Part shown: positions 51,096 to 59,898 of the stretch, piece by piece | How positions within the stretch are numbered: the stretch's first letter is position 1 | Layout of the letters: each line of letters begins with the position of its first letter | Assembly (NCBI RefSeq): GCF_000783395.1 | Contig: NZ_JSFK01000019.1 | Location: 27,077-91,076, forward strand | Length of the DNA: 64,000 nt | Direction of reading: 5' to 3' | From: Pseudomonas chlororaphis | Lineage (GTDB): Bacteria; Pseudomonadota; Gammaproteobacteria; Pseudomonadales; Pseudomonadaceae | The notes under the pieces: model-generated | What the model was told of the DNA's origin: nothing | The model's database searches: none | What the model saw: only the letters and a program-made list of their open reading frames with translations | Program-made: the position numbers and the translations under genes

Positions 51096-53056
51096 CAGGG
51101 CAGCTCCAGTCCGCCGGAGGCCTTGTGCAGTTTGCGCAGATGCGCGCCAATCTGCTTCACGTTCTCCTCACTGGCCGCTATCTCCGCGGCCCGCTTCGGC
51201 TCCAGCAACTTGCGTACTTCGGCGTCCAGATCACCCGACAGTGCCAGCAGCTTCTTCTGCCGCTGGCTGCTCTCCGCTTCGAGTCGAGTGAACTCGGTCG
51301 GCTGCGGCAATCCGTAACCCTTGGAATCGAGCAATTCTGCCGGACGGCTAAGGAACCCGCTGTTGGCTAGAATTTCCTGCAAGGTCGCATTTGCCTTGTC
51401 CATGCCGCCGTTTTCCAGCTCCCGCGCGCCGAGGTAACGCTGCTTGACCTCGTCTTGAGCCAGCAGCAACTGGCGTCGATAACTGGCCTGCTCCAACAGC
51501 AGCAGGGCGGCGCTGGTACGCAAATCCGCGCGCTCGAACCACTCGCGGCGTTCCTCGGCTGTGAGCGATAGCCATTCTTCAACGGTGGTCTGTTTGATCG
51601 GCAGTTGTTTCTTCAATACATCGAACATCGCCTGATAGCGATCGCGGAACGAGTCGAAGCGGTAACCCAGACGCAGCGCTTCTTTCGGATCATCCAGCAC
51701 GCTGGTGTCCGCCAGACCACGGCCCTTCATCACTTCCAGCAAGCCGTTGGGCATGATGCTGTCCAGTCCGACGAACTGGTTGTTGTTACTGCCACTGCGC
51801 AACAGCTTCAGGCCTTCCACCGCACAGTTGTTGGAGAGGAAGAAGTAGTTGCCGTCATAGCTCCAGTGCATTTCCGCAGCATGTTCGACCACGCCTTCGA
51901 TCTCGTCGCGGGACAGGTTCAGCGGCACCGAGGCGAGGCTGCGCAGTTCGGTCTTGGTGTATTCGTCGATGACCTGCGCGAGCGGCAGCACGAACAGCCG
52001 CGACGGGTATTTGCCGACCAGTCCGTCCCAGCTCGACAGCTGTACATCGCCGACAAAGGCGCGGTAGGACAACACCAGATGCTGGTCCAGGTCGAGTCGG
52101 CAATCCGGCCCACGCGGGCGGCCCGGTGCGCAAATCACCAGGCGCAACATGCTGTGGCCCCAACGGCTGACCCAGTTCTGATTGGCCTCTGCCAGCAGAT
52201 AGTCAACGGCATACACCCGTTCAGGATCGACCTGCCCCAAGGGTTGCTTGGCGAAGTCGTTGCCGGCATTGAGGAAGGAGAAGGTCTTGCTGCAAGTGTC
52301 CTTGGCCGGCGGTGCCCAGCCGAAGTGCTGCTGGTAATAGCGATACAGCGCCGGGCGGCGGCAGGCATAGCTAGGGTCGAGGAGGAAATACTCCATGTTG
52401 ACCGCGACGAACTCCTTGGGACTGGAAATTTCGTACAGGTCCGGGCTGCGCGCGATCTGCCGGTTGTGTTGTTCACGTTCACCGCGACGACCGACGTATT
52501 GCTGCCAACCGGCAAGGTCGAGCAGGCGCGGGTCATCGCTGAGGGTGAAGCGCCGGCCGTTCTGACCACGACACTCATCGGGAATGCCGATCAGCCCGGC
52601 GCTGTTGAAGCGTCGAGTGCAACGCTGGATCAGCGTGCGCTCGGCACTCGGCCACAGGCGCGCGCGATCATAAATATGGGTGATTTCATGCAACACCGTG
52701 GCGAGCAGTTCCTGGCGCACAGTGCCGTGGGGGCGATTGGTTTTTTCTTTGGCTGCGCTGCCATCCGTGAGACCGGCGAGCAGTTTTCGATTCAGATCGA
52801 GCTCGGCCACCAGTGTGGCTTGGCCATAGGCGTTGGCGGGCATGTCGTCGGTCCAGCCGACATCGATGCGCCGATCCAGCCGCTCGATAAAGCTCGGCGG
52901 CAGTTTTTGCATCGCCTCATCGATCAGCGCCTGGCTGGCCTGTTGTTGGGCGGGGCTCAGACCGTCGGTCTTGAGCCGCAATTGCAGGCCGGCGTGGGCG
53001 CTGTTGCCAAGCAACAACAACGCCCCGGCCAGCAGCCAGGTGCCGAATGACTTCAC
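51095..53056 (-). CDS. DUF4105 (Lnb N-terminal-like) exported protein with HEXXH motif
   Basis: 653 aa. Signal peptide ends at GNSAHA (residue 22). An N-terminal region holds TVLHEITHIYDRARL near residue 120 (HEXXH-like zinc site). The central part has the DUF4105 pattern: WVSRWGHSMLRLVICA, SYRAFVGDVQLSSWDGLVGKYPS, and YFFLSNNCAVEGLKLLRSG, the last including a Cys. The C-terminal ~120 residues are helical and charged. DUF4105 resembles the periplasmic domain of lacto-N-biosidase-type/NlpC-like proteins. Function unknown; it may be a peptidase. The start overlaps the stop of a DUF2388 gene by 4 bp. Confidence 0.8.
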   Translation of the reverse strand: MKSFGTWLLAGALLLLGNSAHAGLQLRLKTDGLSPAQQQASQALIDEAMQKLPPSFIERLDRRIDVGWTDDMPANAYGQATLVAELDLNRKLLAGLTDGSAAKEKTNRPHGTVRQELLATVLHEITHIYDRARLWPSAERTLIQRCTRRFNSAGLIGIPDECRGQNGRRFTLSDDPRLLDLAGWQQYVGRRGEREQHNRQIARSPDLYEISSPKEFVAVNMEYFLLDPSYACRRPALYRYYQQHFGWAPPAKDTCSKTFSFLNAGNDFAKQPLGQVDPERVYAVDYLLAEANQNWVSRWGHSMLRLVICAPGRPRGPDCRLDLDQHLVLSYRAFVGDVQLSSWDGLVGKYPSRLFVLPLAQVIDEYTKTELRSLASVPLNLSRDEIEGVVEHAAEMHWSYDGNYFFLSNNCAVEGLKLLRSGSNNNQFVGLDSIMPNGLLEVMKGRGLADTSVLDDPKEALRLGYRFDSFRDRYQAMFDVLKKQLPIKQTTVEEWLSLTAEERREWFERADLRTSAALLLLEQASYRRQLLLAQDEVKQRYLGARELENGGMDKANATLQEILANSGFLSRPAELLDSKGYGLPQPTEFTRLEAESSQRQKKLLALSGDLDAEVRKLLEPKRAAEIAASEENVKQIGAHLRKLHKASGGLELP

Positions 53057-53373
53057 AGTGCGAGGATGGCTTCGGCGAGAACCTGATCGCTGGCGTCGCG
53101 CGCTTCCGGCACGCGAGTGCGCAGGGTATTGAGCGCGGCTTCCAGATGCGCGCCACGGATATCACCGTTAGTGGCGACGAAACTGGCGGCGTCATCGTGG
53201 GCTTCGCGGATGATTTTCGAATCGCGAATCGACGTAGTGGTGTCGGAGGTGAAATCGATGGTGCGCTGGGAGGCACGAACGATGATGTTACTGGTGGCTA
53301 CCAGGGTGTGTGCCTGGGCCACGTCGGCCAACAAAAACAGGCCAAGGGCGGCAGCAATCAGCGGGCTACGCAT
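53053..53373 (-). CDS. DUF2388 secreted protein (1 of 3)
   Basis: 106 aa: signal MRSPLIAAALGLFLLADVAQA, mature part with VATSNIIVRASQRTIDFTSD, KIIREAHDDAASFVATNGD and IRGAHLEAALNTLR, the DUF2388 pattern. Its stop overlaps the DUF4105 start (ATGA), so both are likely translationally coupled. Sister genes at 53417 and 53842 share the (D)AA(S/A)FVA..G...RG..LE(A/S)AL core. Function unknown. Confidence 0.82.
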   Translation of the reverse strand: MRSPLIAAALGLFLLADVAQAHTLVATSNIIVRASQRTIDFTSDTTTSIRDSKIIREAHDDAASFVATNGDIRGAHLEAALNTLRTRVPEARDASDQVLAEAILAL

Positions 53374-53416
53374 GGAACGACTCCGAAGGGGCAAGGATAA
53401 CGGGGGTACAGGATAA

Positions 53417-53734
53417 CTATTGGACGAGAATTGCCTCTGCCAGTTCAAGGTCGCTGACATGAAGTTTCGGCCGGGTTTTGCGCAAGTAATGCAGCGCAGA
53501 TTCCAGACGAGCGCCTCGCCATTCACCGTCACTGGCAACAAACGCGGCCGCGTCATCGTGAGCGGCGAGCAGCAGTTTACGGTCGAAAGGTGCGGAAGAC
53601 ACCATGCTGGTGGCGTAACCGCTGACGACAGTGCCTTGGGTCGACGCATTGAAAGCATCAAAGGCATCGACGGACGTCGCCCAGCAGGCGGTGAACAATA
53701 AGGAAGGGATCAGCAGATTTGGAAGAAAGCGCAT
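53417..53734 (-). CDS. DUF2388 secreted protein (2 of 3)
   Basis: 105 aa: signal ending SVDA (MRFLPNLLIPSLLFTACWATS), mature part with YATSMVSSAPFDRKLLLAAH and DDAAAFVASDGEWRGARLES. Most diverged of the three copies. It lies 43 bp before the first copy on the same strand. Start at 53734; the longer upstream frame has no support. Confidence 0.8.
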   Translation of the reverse strand: MRFLPNLLIPSLLFTACWATSVDAFDAFNASTQGTVVSGYATSMVSSAPFDRKLLLAAHDDAAAFVASDGEWRGARLESALHYLRKTRPKLHVSDLELAEAILVQ

Positions 53735-53841
53735 TGGACTCGGTAACTGTTGGCGAGCCCAAAGGCTAGCGCAATGCCCGGGCCAGAGCCAGCGCCGAAA
53801 CATCGGGACACGACCGGCGTGTCCCGCATGGCTTCGATCGT

Positions 53842-54159
53842 TTAGATCGTCAGAATAGCTTGAGCCAGTTGTGCGTCAGTGGCTTGCAGCTGTGGCGCCT
53901 GGTGACGGATGTGATCCAGAGCGCTTTCCAGTTTCACGCCACGGATTTCGCCTTCGCTGGCCACGAAGCTGGCAGCGTCGTCACGGGCGGCAAGGACAAT
54001 TTTGTCGTCACGGAACGACGAAGTGACGTCGGAGGTGGCGTCGGAAGAGGATTTCAGAGCGCCGACAACGGCGTCGGTGGTCACGATGAAGCTGGTGGCG
54101 CTGGCGTTGGCAGCCACGGCCAGCAGGGCGGCAGCACTGAGCAGACGAAGACGGGACAT
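53842..54159 (-). CDS. DUF2388 secreted protein (3 of 3)
   Basis: 105 aa: signal MSRLRLLSAAALLAVAANASA, then TSFIVTTDAVVGALKSSSDA, KIVLAARDDAASFVASEGE and IRGVKLESALDHIRHQAPQ. First gene of the probable run DUF2388-DUF2388-DUF2388-DUF4105. SD AGGAG is 8 bp upstream of the ATG at 54157-54159. Confidence 0.82.
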   Translation of the reverse strand: MSRLRLLSAAALLAVAANASATSFIVTTDAVVGALKSSSDATSDVTSSFRDDKIVLAARDDAASFVASEGEIRGVKLESALDHIRHQAPQLQATDAQLAQAILTI

Positions 54160-54294
54160 GGTGTAACTCCTTTGGATAAACCGTAGAGAGAGGTGGCTCG
54201 GTATCTGAGGAGTCAGACGCCAGTGACACAGCATTCGCCACGTTCTGCGTGGATATTAGGCCTGCTTTGCGGGATTCGCACAGTGGGCAAAATG

Positions 54295-54504
54295 CTAGCG
54301 CCAGAAGGGTTTATCCAGTTCATGGAGGCGATCGGCGTGGCTGAGGCCAAGATCGGCGAGGTCACGGCCATCCAGTTGAGCCAGCAGTCGCCGCGTTCTG
54401 GCGCGTGCCAGGCTGTCCCGAAGCCCGAGAAACAGCCGACGCAGAGCGTTTGGGCGAGGGTAGGAATGGCTGAAGTTTCTTGAAACATCCTGTAAGTCAT
54501 TCAT
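54295..54504 (-). CDS. DUF1127-family small basic protein (1 of 2)
   Basis: 69 aa basic protein: RRLFLGLRDSLARARTRRLLAQLDGRDLADLGLSHADRLHELDKPFWR spans the DUF1127 (YjiS-like) domain, with the LxxLDxRxLxDxGxS core. Small proteins of this family are often stress- or RNA-linked regulators. SD AAGGA before the ATG. Ends in the same (S/D)KPFWR tail as the gene at 54762. Confidence 0.8.
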   Translation of the reverse strand: MNDLQDVSRNFSHSYPRPNALRRLFLGLRDSLARARTRRLLAQLDGRDLADLGLSHADRLHELDKPFWR

Positions 54505-54670
54505 GACGTATTCCTTATTGCCGGTGAAGGCGGAATGTCATGTTGAGCCTGCGACAGAAGAAGAGGCAGATACAGCAGGGGGAAATTGTACTTGTTCAGA
54601 TTGCGATTTCGTTGGACTGTACTGGTCGGCAATCCAGATAGCTGTATTGAGATTTCCAGACCCTAAAACG

Positions 54671-54709
54671 ACAAAACCCGTCGTGGTTTCCCACGACGGG
54701 TTTTGTTTG
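54671..54709 (-). terminator. Terminator of the second DUF1127 gene
   Basis: ACAAAACCCGTCGTGG-TTTC-CCACGACGGGTTTTGT is a near-perfect 16-bp stem with A/T-tracts, about 53 bp past the stop of the gene at 54762. Confidence 0.85.
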
Positions 54710-54761
54710 TTCAATTCGGGTTGCTGGCGGTGGGTCTAAGGACCAGAGCCAGCGACGCTAC

Positions 54762-54977
54762 TTAGCGCCAGAACGGCTTGCTCAGCTCTTCGTAGCGTTG
54801 TGCTTCGCTGATACCGGCGTCAGCCAGCAGACGCGAATCCAGACGAGCCAGTTGGTGGCGGCTGGAGATGCGGCGCTGCCACAACATCAGGTTGGCGATA
54901 ACGCGCAGAGGCAGGGAAGCCTGGGTGTTTACAGCTTTGTCTTCGAAGAACAGTTCGGAACTGAGTGTACGTTCCAT
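54762..54977 (-). CDS. DUF1127-family small basic protein (2 of 2)
   Basis: 71 aa starting MERTLSSELFFEDK, then the DUF1127 domain: RRISSRHQLARLDSRLLADAGISEAQRYEELSKPFWR. Start at 54977 because GGAAGG lies 9 bp upstream; an ATG 9 bp earlier abuts it. The upstream region (54978-55299) carries the ACAGTT/AACTGT palindrome cluster, so this gene is the likely target of that control. Terminator downstream. Confidence 0.8.
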   Translation of the reverse strand: MERTLSSELFFEDKAVNTQASLPLRVIANLMLWQRRISSRHQLARLDSRLLADAGISEAQRYEELSKPFWR

Positions 54978-55060
54978 GGTTGACATCCTTCCGCTTGTGG
55001 CGGGATCAGGTAGTGGTTTGACTGGTGCCCATGATCCTCTCGTTTGCCAAGTCTCTCTAG

Positions 55061-55230
55061 ATACAGTTCAACTGTATTGTGAGTGACCAGTTAACTGTTT
55101 ATAGGGGGTGTACGGGTCAAAATTGAGCAAACTGTACCTATCCGCACTTAAGTGGTGCATTTTTGCTCAATTCACTCGGAAAAGTAGGCAAAGCCTGTAG
55201 GAAATGACCAGTACAGCAGTACAGTTTTTG
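55061..55230. promoter_or_regulatory. Operator-like cluster upstream of the DUF1127 gene
   Basis: Perfect 17-bp palindrome ATACAGTTCAACTGTAT (55061-55077), then CCAGTTAACTGT (55088-55099), AAACTGTACC (55129-55138), an ATTGAGCAAA/TTTGCTCAAT inverted pair (55122-55131 and 55162-55171) around CACTTAAGTG (55145-55154), and AGTACAGCAGTACAGTTTTT (55210-55229). The shared half-site is ACAGTT/AACTGT. No MocR/GntR gene lies nearby. The rest of this 322-bp interval has no gene; a small hairpin (GACGCAAAC/GTTTGCGTC, 55260-55280) lies by the end of the CoA-transferase gene. Confidence 0.55.
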
Positions 55231-55299
55231 TCAGGTAGGGAGGCTTGAGAAAGTCCACTGACGCAAACTGTGTTTGCGTCGGCGGTTCATCTGTGTGAA

Positions 55300-56793
55300 T
55301 CAGACCGCGAGCATGCGCCCGGTTTCTTCCAGGTTGATGTGCCAGCTCAACGCTTCACGCAGGATGTGCGGGGTGTGGCCACCGATTGCACAGGCCTTCG
55401 TGAAGTAATCATTCAGCGCCTGGCGGAAGTCCGGATGCACACAGTTATCGATGATCACTCGTGCACGCTCCCGTGGCGCCAGACCGCGCAAGTCCGCCAG
55501 ACCTACCTCGGTCACCAGAATGTCGACGTCATGCTCGGTGTGGTCGACGTGGCTGACCATCGGCACCACACTGGAAATCGCGCCGCCCTTGGCGATCGAC
55601 TTGGTCACGAACACCGCCAGGTGCGCGTTGCGCGCGAAGTCACCCGAACCGCCAATGCCGTTCATCATCCGCGTGCCGCAGACGTGGGTGGAGTTGACGT
55701 TGCCGTAAATGTCGAACTCCAGCGCCGTGTTGATGCCGATGATGCCCAGGCGACGCACCACTTCCGGGTGGTTAGAGATCTCCTGCGGACGCAACACCAG
55801 TTTGTCCTTGTACTTCTGCAGATTGCCGAACACGTCGCTGTTGCGCCGCTCCGACAACGTAATCGAACTACCCGACGCAAAGCTCAGCTTGCCGGCATCG
55901 ATCAGGTCGAACGTCGAATCCTGCAGCACCTCGGAGTACATGGTCAGGTCTTCGAACGGCGAATCGATCAAGCCACACATCACCGCGTTGGCGATGTTGC
56001 CGATCCCCGCCTGCAACGGGCCGAGCTTGTTGGTCATGCGTCCTGCGTCGACTTCCTGCTTGAAGAAGGTGATCAGGTGATCGGCGATGGCATTGGTGTC
56101 GACATCCGGCGACGACACGGTGGACGGCGAATCGGCCTGCTGAGTGATGACGATGGCGACAATCTTCTCCGGCGGAATCGGAATCGCCGTGCTGCCAATA
56201 CGGTCGTCGACTTTTACCAGCGGGATCGGCGTGCGCGTCGGGCGGTAAGTCGGGATATAGATGTCGTGCAGACCTTCGAGGTTGGCGTTGTGCGCCAGGT
56301 TGATCTCGACGATCACCTGTTTGGCGAAAATCGCGAAGCTCGCTGAGTTGCCCACTGAAGTTGTCGGCACGATGTGGCCTTGCTCGGTGATGGCTACGGC
56401 TTCGATGACCGCGATGTCCGGCAGCTTCAGTTGCTGGTTGCGCAGTTGCTCGACGGTTTCCGACAGATGCTGGTCGATGAACATCACCTGGCCGGCGTTG
56501 ATCGCCTTGCGCAAGGTGCTGTCGACCTGGAACGGCATCCGCCGCGACAGTACACCGGCTTCGGTCAGTTGCTTGTCGAGGTCGTTGCCCAGGCTGGCGC
56601 CGGTCATCAGGCTGATCTTCAGCGGCGTGACCTTGGCCCGCTCGGCCAGTGCGTGAGGGACTGCTTTGGCTTCGCCGGCACGGGTGAAACCGCTCATGCC
56701 GACGGTCATGCCGTCCTCAATCAGAGCGGCGGCGTCGGCGGCGCTCATCACTTTATCCAACAACGAAGGCAGGCGAATACGGTCACGGTACAT
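55300..56793 (-). CDS. Acetyl-CoA hydrolase / succinyl-CoA:acetate CoA-transferase family
   Basis: 497 aa two-domain CoA-transferase (Ach1/SCACT family). N-terminal SLLDKVMSAADAAALIEDGMTVGMSGFTRAGEAKAVP, the catalytic-Glu region DLTMYSEVLQDSTFDLIDAG, and the C-terminal NGIGGSGDFARNAHLAVFVTKS and VTEVGLADLRGLAPRERARVIIDNCVHP are typical. It probably moves CoA between acetate and succinate and balances acetyl-CoA. Matches PA5445/PP_0154. Cytoplasmic; followed by the pnt genes in divergent spacing of ~215 bp. Confidence 0.93.
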   Translation of the reverse strand: MYRDRIRLPSLLDKVMSAADAAALIEDGMTVGMSGFTRAGEAKAVPHALAERAKVTPLKISLMTGASLGNDLDKQLTEAGVLSRRMPFQVDSTLRKAINAGQVMFIDQHLSETVEQLRNQQLKLPDIAVIEAVAITEQGHIVPTTSVGNSASFAIFAKQVIVEINLAHNANLEGLHDIYIPTYRPTRTPIPLVKVDDRIGSTAIPIPPEKIVAIVITQQADSPSTVSSPDVDTNAIADHLITFFKQEVDAGRMTNKLGPLQAGIGNIANAVMCGLIDSPFEDLTMYSEVLQDSTFDLIDAGKLSFASGSSITLSERRNSDVFGNLQKYKDKLVLRPQEISNHPEVVRRLGIIGINTALEFDIYGNVNSTHVCGTRMMNGIGGSGDFARNAHLAVFVTKSIAKGGAISSVVPMVSHVDHTEHDVDILVTEVGLADLRGLAPRERARVIIDNCVHPDFRQALNDYFTKACAIGGHTPHILREALSWHINLEETGRMLAV

Positions 56794-56961
56794 GGATTAT
56801 TATCTCGGGAAGCGAGTAGCAGGATGCGCAGTCTAGTGAATTTGACGGGCGCCTGTCCCGCTACCAAGGTCGCAAACGAGGCGTCTATTCAGCGGGTTTC
56901 AAGTAAAACACCGTTACCGGATCTGCAACAACGTGGCAAATTGTCCGACGTTTTGCGCAAA

Positions 56962-56989
56962 CAAAAACGCCCCGACGAGTCGGGGCGTT
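56962..56989 (-). terminator. Terminator of the pnt operon
   Basis: Minus strand AACGCCCCGAC-TCGT-CGGGGCGTTTTTGTTT: strong stem and T-tract about 18 bp after the pntB stop. Confidence 0.9.
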
Positions 56990-57007
56990 CGGTGTTGCAG
57001 CGACGTG

Positions 57008-58441
57008 TTACTCGACCGCTTTGACCATGTCTTCGATGACCTTCTTCGCGTCGCCGAAGACCATCATGGTCTTGTCCAGATAGAACAGTTCGTTGTCCAG
57101 GCCGGCATACCCGCTGGCCATCGAGCGCTTGTTGACGATGATGGTCTTGGCTTTGAACGCTTCGAGAATCGGCATGCCGGCAATCGGCGATTTCGGATCG
57201 TTCTTCGCGGCCGGGTTGACCACGTCGTTCGCGCCGAGCACCAGCACGACGTCGGCCTGGCCGAACTCGGAGTTGATGTCCTCCATCTCGAACACTTGGT
57301 CGTAAGGCACTTCGGCCTCGGCGAGCAGAACGTTCATGTGCCCCGGCATACGGCCGGCCACCGGGTGAATCGCATACTTAACGGTCACGCCACGGTGGGT
57401 CAGCTTCTCGGTCAGCTCTTTCAGCGCATGCTGTGCACGCGCTACCGCCAAGCCGTAACCCGGGACGATGATCACGGTGTCGGCGTTGGTCAGCAGGAAG
57501 GTTGCGTCGTCAGCCGAACCGGATTTCACCGGACGTGCTTCTTTCGCACCGGCCGGGCCTGCATCAGCTGTGTTGCCGAAACCGCCGAGCAGTACATTAA
57601 AGAAGGAACGGTTCATCGCCTTGCACATGATGTACGAGAGGATCGCACCGCTCGAACCCACCAGGGAACCGGCAATGATCAGCATCGAGTTGTTCAACGA
57701 GAAGCCAATACCTGCCGCCGCCCAGCCGGAATAGCTGTTGAGCATCGACACCACCACCGGCATGTCCGCACCACCGATCGGGATGATGATCAGCACGCCC
57801 ATCACGAACGCCAGCGCGAGCATCAGCGCGAACGCGGTGAGGTTGCCGGTGAACATGAAGGTCAGGCCGAGTGCCAGCGTCGCCAGCCCCAGCACAGCGT
57901 TCAGTTTGTGCTGACCGGCGAACTGTACCGGTGCGCCTTGGAACAGACGGAACTTGTACTTGCCCGAGAGCTTGCCGAACGCAATCACCGAACCGGAGAA
58001 GGTGATTGCACCGATCGCAGCGCCGAGGAAAAGCTCCAGACGGTTGCCCGCCGGAATCGAGTCGCCCAGCTGTTTAACGATGCCCAGCGATTGCGGCTCC
58101 ACCACAGCGGCGATGGCAATGAACACTGCCGCGAGGCCGATCATGCTGTGCATGAACGCGACCAGTTCCGGCATCTTGGTCATTTCAACGCGCTTGGCCA
58201 TGATCGAACCGGCGGTGCCGCCGACCAGCAGGCCGACGATGACGTAACCGATACCGGCGGTGGCCAGTTCAGCGCCCAACTTATAGATAAGGCCGACGGT
58301 GGTAAGAATGGCCAACGCCATGCCGAGCATGCCGAACAGGTTGCCGCGCCGCGAAGTTGTCGGGTGCGACAGCCCTTTGAGGGCCTGGATAAAGCAGATC
58401 GACGCGATCAGGTAGAGCGTCGTGACGAGATTCATGCTCAT
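57008..58441 (-). CDS. pntB: NAD(P) transhydrogenase subunit beta
   Basis: 477 aa. About nine membrane helices in the N-terminal half (LYLIASICFIQALKGLSHP; MLGMALAILTTVGLIY), then the NADP(H)-binding dIII domain (VIIVPGYGLAVARAQHALKEL; HPVAGRMPGHMNVLLAEA; GANDVVNPAA). Couples proton entry to NADPH formation. The start ATG at 58441 overlaps the pntAB stop by one base; a second in-frame ATG is 6 bp downstream. Confidence 0.96.
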   Translation of the reverse strand: MSMNLVTTLYLIASICFIQALKGLSHPTTSRRGNLFGMLGMALAILTTVGLIYKLGAELATAGIGYVIVGLLVGGTAGSIMAKRVEMTKMPELVAFMHSMIGLAAVFIAIAAVVEPQSLGIVKQLGDSIPAGNRLELFLGAAIGAITFSGSVIAFGKLSGKYKFRLFQGAPVQFAGQHKLNAVLGLATLALGLTFMFTGNLTAFALMLALAFVMGVLIIIPIGGADMPVVVSMLNSYSGWAAAGIGFSLNNSMLIIAGSLVGSSGAILSYIMCKAMNRSFFNVLLGGFGNTADAGPAGAKEARPVKSGSADDATFLLTNADTVIIVPGYGLAVARAQHALKELTEKLTHRGVTVKYAIHPVAGRMPGHMNVLLAEAEVPYDQVFEMEDINSEFGQADVVLVLGANDVVNPAAKNDPKSPIAGMPILEAFKAKTIIVNKRSMASGYAGLDNELFYLDKTMMVFGDAKKVIEDMVKAVE

Positions 58442-58761
58442 TACTTCGGCGCCTCTTCTTTTACTTTCGGGGCTTTCTTCTTGAACATCTCAAGCATGCG
58501 GCGGGTGACCAGGAAGCCACCGAAGACATTGACCGCCGCCAGTGCCACGGCGAGGGTGCCCATGGTTTTGCCCAGCGGCGTGACGGTCAGTGCGGCCGCG
58601 AGCATGGCGCCGACGATCACGATCGCCGAGATGGCGTTGGTCACTGCCATCAATGGCGTGTGCAGCGCAGGTGTAACGTTCCAGACCACGTGGTAACCGA
58701 CATAAATCGCCAGCACGAAGATGATCAGGTTGTAGATACCGGGGGAGATAAGCTCTTCCAT
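58441..58761 (-). CDS. pntAB: NAD(P) transhydrogenase alpha subunit, membrane part
   Basis: 106 aa: three membrane helices (YNLIIFVLAIYVGYHVVWNV; TPLMAVTNAISAIVIVGAML; MGTLAVALAAVNVFGGFLVT) and a basic/charged tail. It is the dII part of the alpha subunit, encoded separately from pntAA, the split-alpha form found in pseudomonads. Starts 15 bp after the pntAA stop. Confidence 0.95.
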   Translation of the reverse strand: MEELISPGIYNLIIFVLAIYVGYHVVWNVTPALHTPLMAVTNAISAIVIVGAMLAAALTVTPLGKTMGTLAVALAAVNVFGGFLVTRRMLEMFKKKAPKVKEEAPK

Positions 58762-58776
58762 CGTCTGAATCCCTGC

Positions 58777-59898
58777 TTAGGCGTTTTTGCGGATGACTTG
58801 GCCGTCGCGGCACATCAGGCACGCTGCGACGATGTCGTCTTCGAGGTTGACGTCGAACTGACCTTCTTTGGTGAAGACCAGCTTGAGGAAGTCCAGCAGG
58901 TTGCGCGCGTACAGTGCCGAGGCGTCTGCAGCGACTTCACCGGCCAGATTGGTCGGGCCGCAAATGGTCACGCCATTTTCGACCACGACCTGATCAGCCA
59001 CGGTCAGCGGGCAGTTGCCACCCTGAGCGGCAGCGAGGTCGATGACCACCGAGCCCGGTTTCATCTGCGCCACGGTGTCCGCGCTCAACAGCGTCGGTGC
59101 CTTGCGGCCAGGAATCAGCGCGGTGGTGATGACGATGTCAGCCTGTTTGGCGCGTTCGTGCACAGCCTGGGCCTGACGCTGCATCCAGCTCGCTGGCATT
59201 GGCCGCGCGTAACCACCGACACCGACGGCGCATTCACGCTCTTCATCGGTCTCGTAAGGCACGTCGACGAACTTCGCGCCGAGGGATTCGATCTGCTCTT
59301 TTACCGCCGGACGTACGTCAGACGCTTCGATCACCGCACCCAGACGTTTCGCCGTGGCGATCGCCTGCAACCCGGCCACACCGGCGCCAAGAATCAGCAC
59401 GCGCGCCGCTTTCACGGTGCCCGCAGCGGTCATCAGCATTGGCATGAAGCGCGGATAGTGGTGAGCGGCCAGCAACACAGCCTTGTAGCCGGCAATGTTC
59501 GCCTGCGACGACAACACATCGAGACTCTGCGCGCGCGAGGTGCGCGGCGCCGCTTCGAGGGCGAACGCGGTAATGCCGCACTCGGCCATCTTCGCGATGG
59601 TTTCGTTGTTGAACGGGTTGAGCATGCCCACCAGCACCGTACCGCGCTTGATCAGCGTCAGTTCGGCATCGCTCGGGGCGACCACTTTGAGAATCAGCTC
59701 GGCGCCAAACGCGTCATTGGCATTGCCAATGGTTGCGCCTGCCGCTTCATAGGCACTGTCGACCACACTGGCTTTTACGCCGGCGCCGGTTTGCACAGTG
59801 ACCTTATGACCTTGGCTGATCAGCTTTTTAATGGTTTCCGGGGTTGCAGCAACCCGTGTTTCACCGGTCTGGGTTTCGAGAGGAACACCAATGTGCAC
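58777..59898 (-). CDS. pntAA: NAD(P) transhydrogenase alpha subunit, NAD-binding part
   Basis: 373 aa dI domain, related to alanine dehydrogenase. IGVPLETQTGETRVAATPETIKKL at the N-terminus, QANIAGYKAVLLAAHHYPR, and the NAD(H) Rossmann motif ARVLILGAGVAGLQAIATAKRLGAVIEASDVRP near residue 170. Start GTG at 59898 follows AGGAG. First gene of the pntAA-pntAB-pntB operon. Confidence 0.96.
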   Translation of the reverse strand: MHIGVPLETQTGETRVAATPETIKKLISQGHKVTVQTGAGVKASVVDSAYEAAGATIGNANDAFGAELILKVVAPSDAELTLIKRGTVLVGMLNPFNNETIAKMAECGITAFALEAAPRTSRAQSLDVLSSQANIAGYKAVLLAAHHYPRFMPMLMTAAGTVKAARVLILGAGVAGLQAIATAKRLGAVIEASDVRPAVKEQIESLGAKFVDVPYETDEERECAVGVGGYARPMPASWMQRQAQAVHERAKQADIVITTALIPGRKAPTLLSADTVAQMKPGSVVIDLAAAQGGNCPLTVADQVVVENGVTICGPTNLAGEVAADASALYARNLLDFLKLVFTKEGQFDVNLEDDIVAACLMCRDGQVIRKNA

